This document shows positions 6,421 through 6,562 of a stretch of 6,562 bases of DNA, one piece after another. The notes under the pieces were generated by a model. That model was not told the origin of the DNA and did no database searches. It saw nothing but the letters and a program-made list of their open reading frames with translations. This DNA is from an uncultured Chlamydiae bacterium (GTDB taxonomy: Bacteria > Chlamydiota > Chlamydiia > Chlamydiales > SM23-39): contig CAIPFQ010000247.1 in the NCBI GenBank assembly GCA_903864395.1, forward strand, positions 1 through 6,562. The letters are read 5' to 3'. Numbering within the stretch: position 1 is the stretch's first letter; the number at the start of each line of letters is the position of its first letter. The position numbers and the translations under genes are program-made.

Positions 6421-6526
6421 TACCACGTTGCAAAGTCGAGATTATGACAGGCTTGTGGAAGTGATAGCCCAAGTTTAACGGCCTTCATAGGAGAATCGTC
6501 CTAAAGTTAGGTCTATTCGTCACTAC
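6377..6526. other. non-coding stretch after hemC
   Basis: I see no supportable gene here. In the hemC frame there are 33 sense codons after the stop, ending at TAA 6476-6478, but they do not resemble HemC domain 3. An 80-codon minus-strand frame (6246-6488) overlaps the hemC end and looks like chance. A TTGACA hexamer at 6414-6419 has no convincing -10 at 16-18 bp. CCTAA-AG-TTAGG (6500-6511) is a small imperfect palindrome. The stretch could hold a leader or small RNA ending at the terminator that follows. Confidence 0.4.
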
Positions 6527-6555
6527 ATCTTGAAATTTACAAGATAATTTTTTTT
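6527..6555 (+). terminator. probable rho-independent terminator
   Basis: ATCTTG (6527-6532) pairs with CAAGAT (6540-6545) across a 7-nt loop, followed by AA and a run of eight T (6548-6555). The stem is short and AT-rich, so it is a modest terminator. It probably ends the rnc-radA-hemC transcript or a short RNA starting after hemC. Read on the minus strand it lacks a T-run, so plus-strand use is favoured. Confidence 0.6.
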
Positions 6556-6562
6556 GTCTGAA

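Noticed and set aside
5701..6426. 241-codon minus-strand open frame opposite hemC
   Set aside because: It is antisense to a clear hemC and is Ser/Arg-rich without recognisable motifs; it arises from the codon pattern of hemC.
6414..6448. Promoter beginning with TTGACA
   Set aside because: The -35 is perfect, but no hexamer at 16-18 bp matches TATAAT; the nearest candidate (TATGAC) is 23 bp away. It is also one arm of an inverted repeat.
6377..6478. Read-through extension of HemC (33 codons after the stop)
   Set aside because: The residues do not resemble HemC domain 3, the frame is short enough to be chance, and the stop codon is a strong TAA.
6246..6488. 80-codon minus-strand frame at the hemC end
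   Set aside because: It overlaps the hemC 3' end, has no convincing ribosome binding site and resembles no family I know.
1..6562. Defence system, prophage, insertion sequence, CRISPR array or tRNA
   Set aside because: No transposase, integrase, terminal repeats, spaced direct-repeat array or cloverleaf was seen. The window is mostly housekeeping and transporter genes.

Overview
The window looks like chromosomal DNA from a member of the Chlamydiota, most likely an environmental (Parachlamydia/Waddlia/Simkania-like) lineage. The main reason is the plus-strand order rnc-radA-hemC, which I recall as CT297-CT298-CT299 in Chlamydia trachomatis. Two further signs are an LL-diaminopimelate aminotransferase (DapL) of the kind chlamydiae use for meso-diaminopimelate synthesis, and a short hydroxymethylbilane synthase (HemC) that stops before the third domain. 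I infer the phylum from gene order and protein character; no database search was possible.

Layout. Positions 1-3495 are a tightly packed minus-strand gene set, read from right to left: dapL, a conserved-looking protein of unknown function, an EamA/YdeD-like drug/metabolite transporter, and the first 249 codons of an EmrB/QacA-like major facilitator exporter that runs off the left edge. The gaps are 1 bp, 25 bp and an 8-bp overlap, so this is probably one transcription unit. Positions 3496-3571 are a short divergent intergenic region with candidate back-to-back -10 elements. Positions 3572-6376 are a plus-strand set: rnc (RNase III), radA (DNA repair ATPase, joined to rnc by an ATGA overlap) and hemC, which follows a 49-bp spacer. 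Positions 6377-6562 hold no convincing gene; they contain AT-rich inverted repeats and a probable rho-independent terminator.

How the genes fit together. DapL feeds lysine and peptidoglycan synthesis, HemC makes the linear tetrapyrrole for heme, and RNase III and RadA serve RNA processing and recombination. The two transporters are predicted exporters, and nothing in the sequence fixes their substrates. I see no phage, insertion sequence, CRISPR array, defence system or tRNA. The more interesting details are the shortened HemC, the unknown protein after dapL, and inverted repeats tied to three stop codons or intergenic gaps (before eamA, between radA and hemC, and after hemC).
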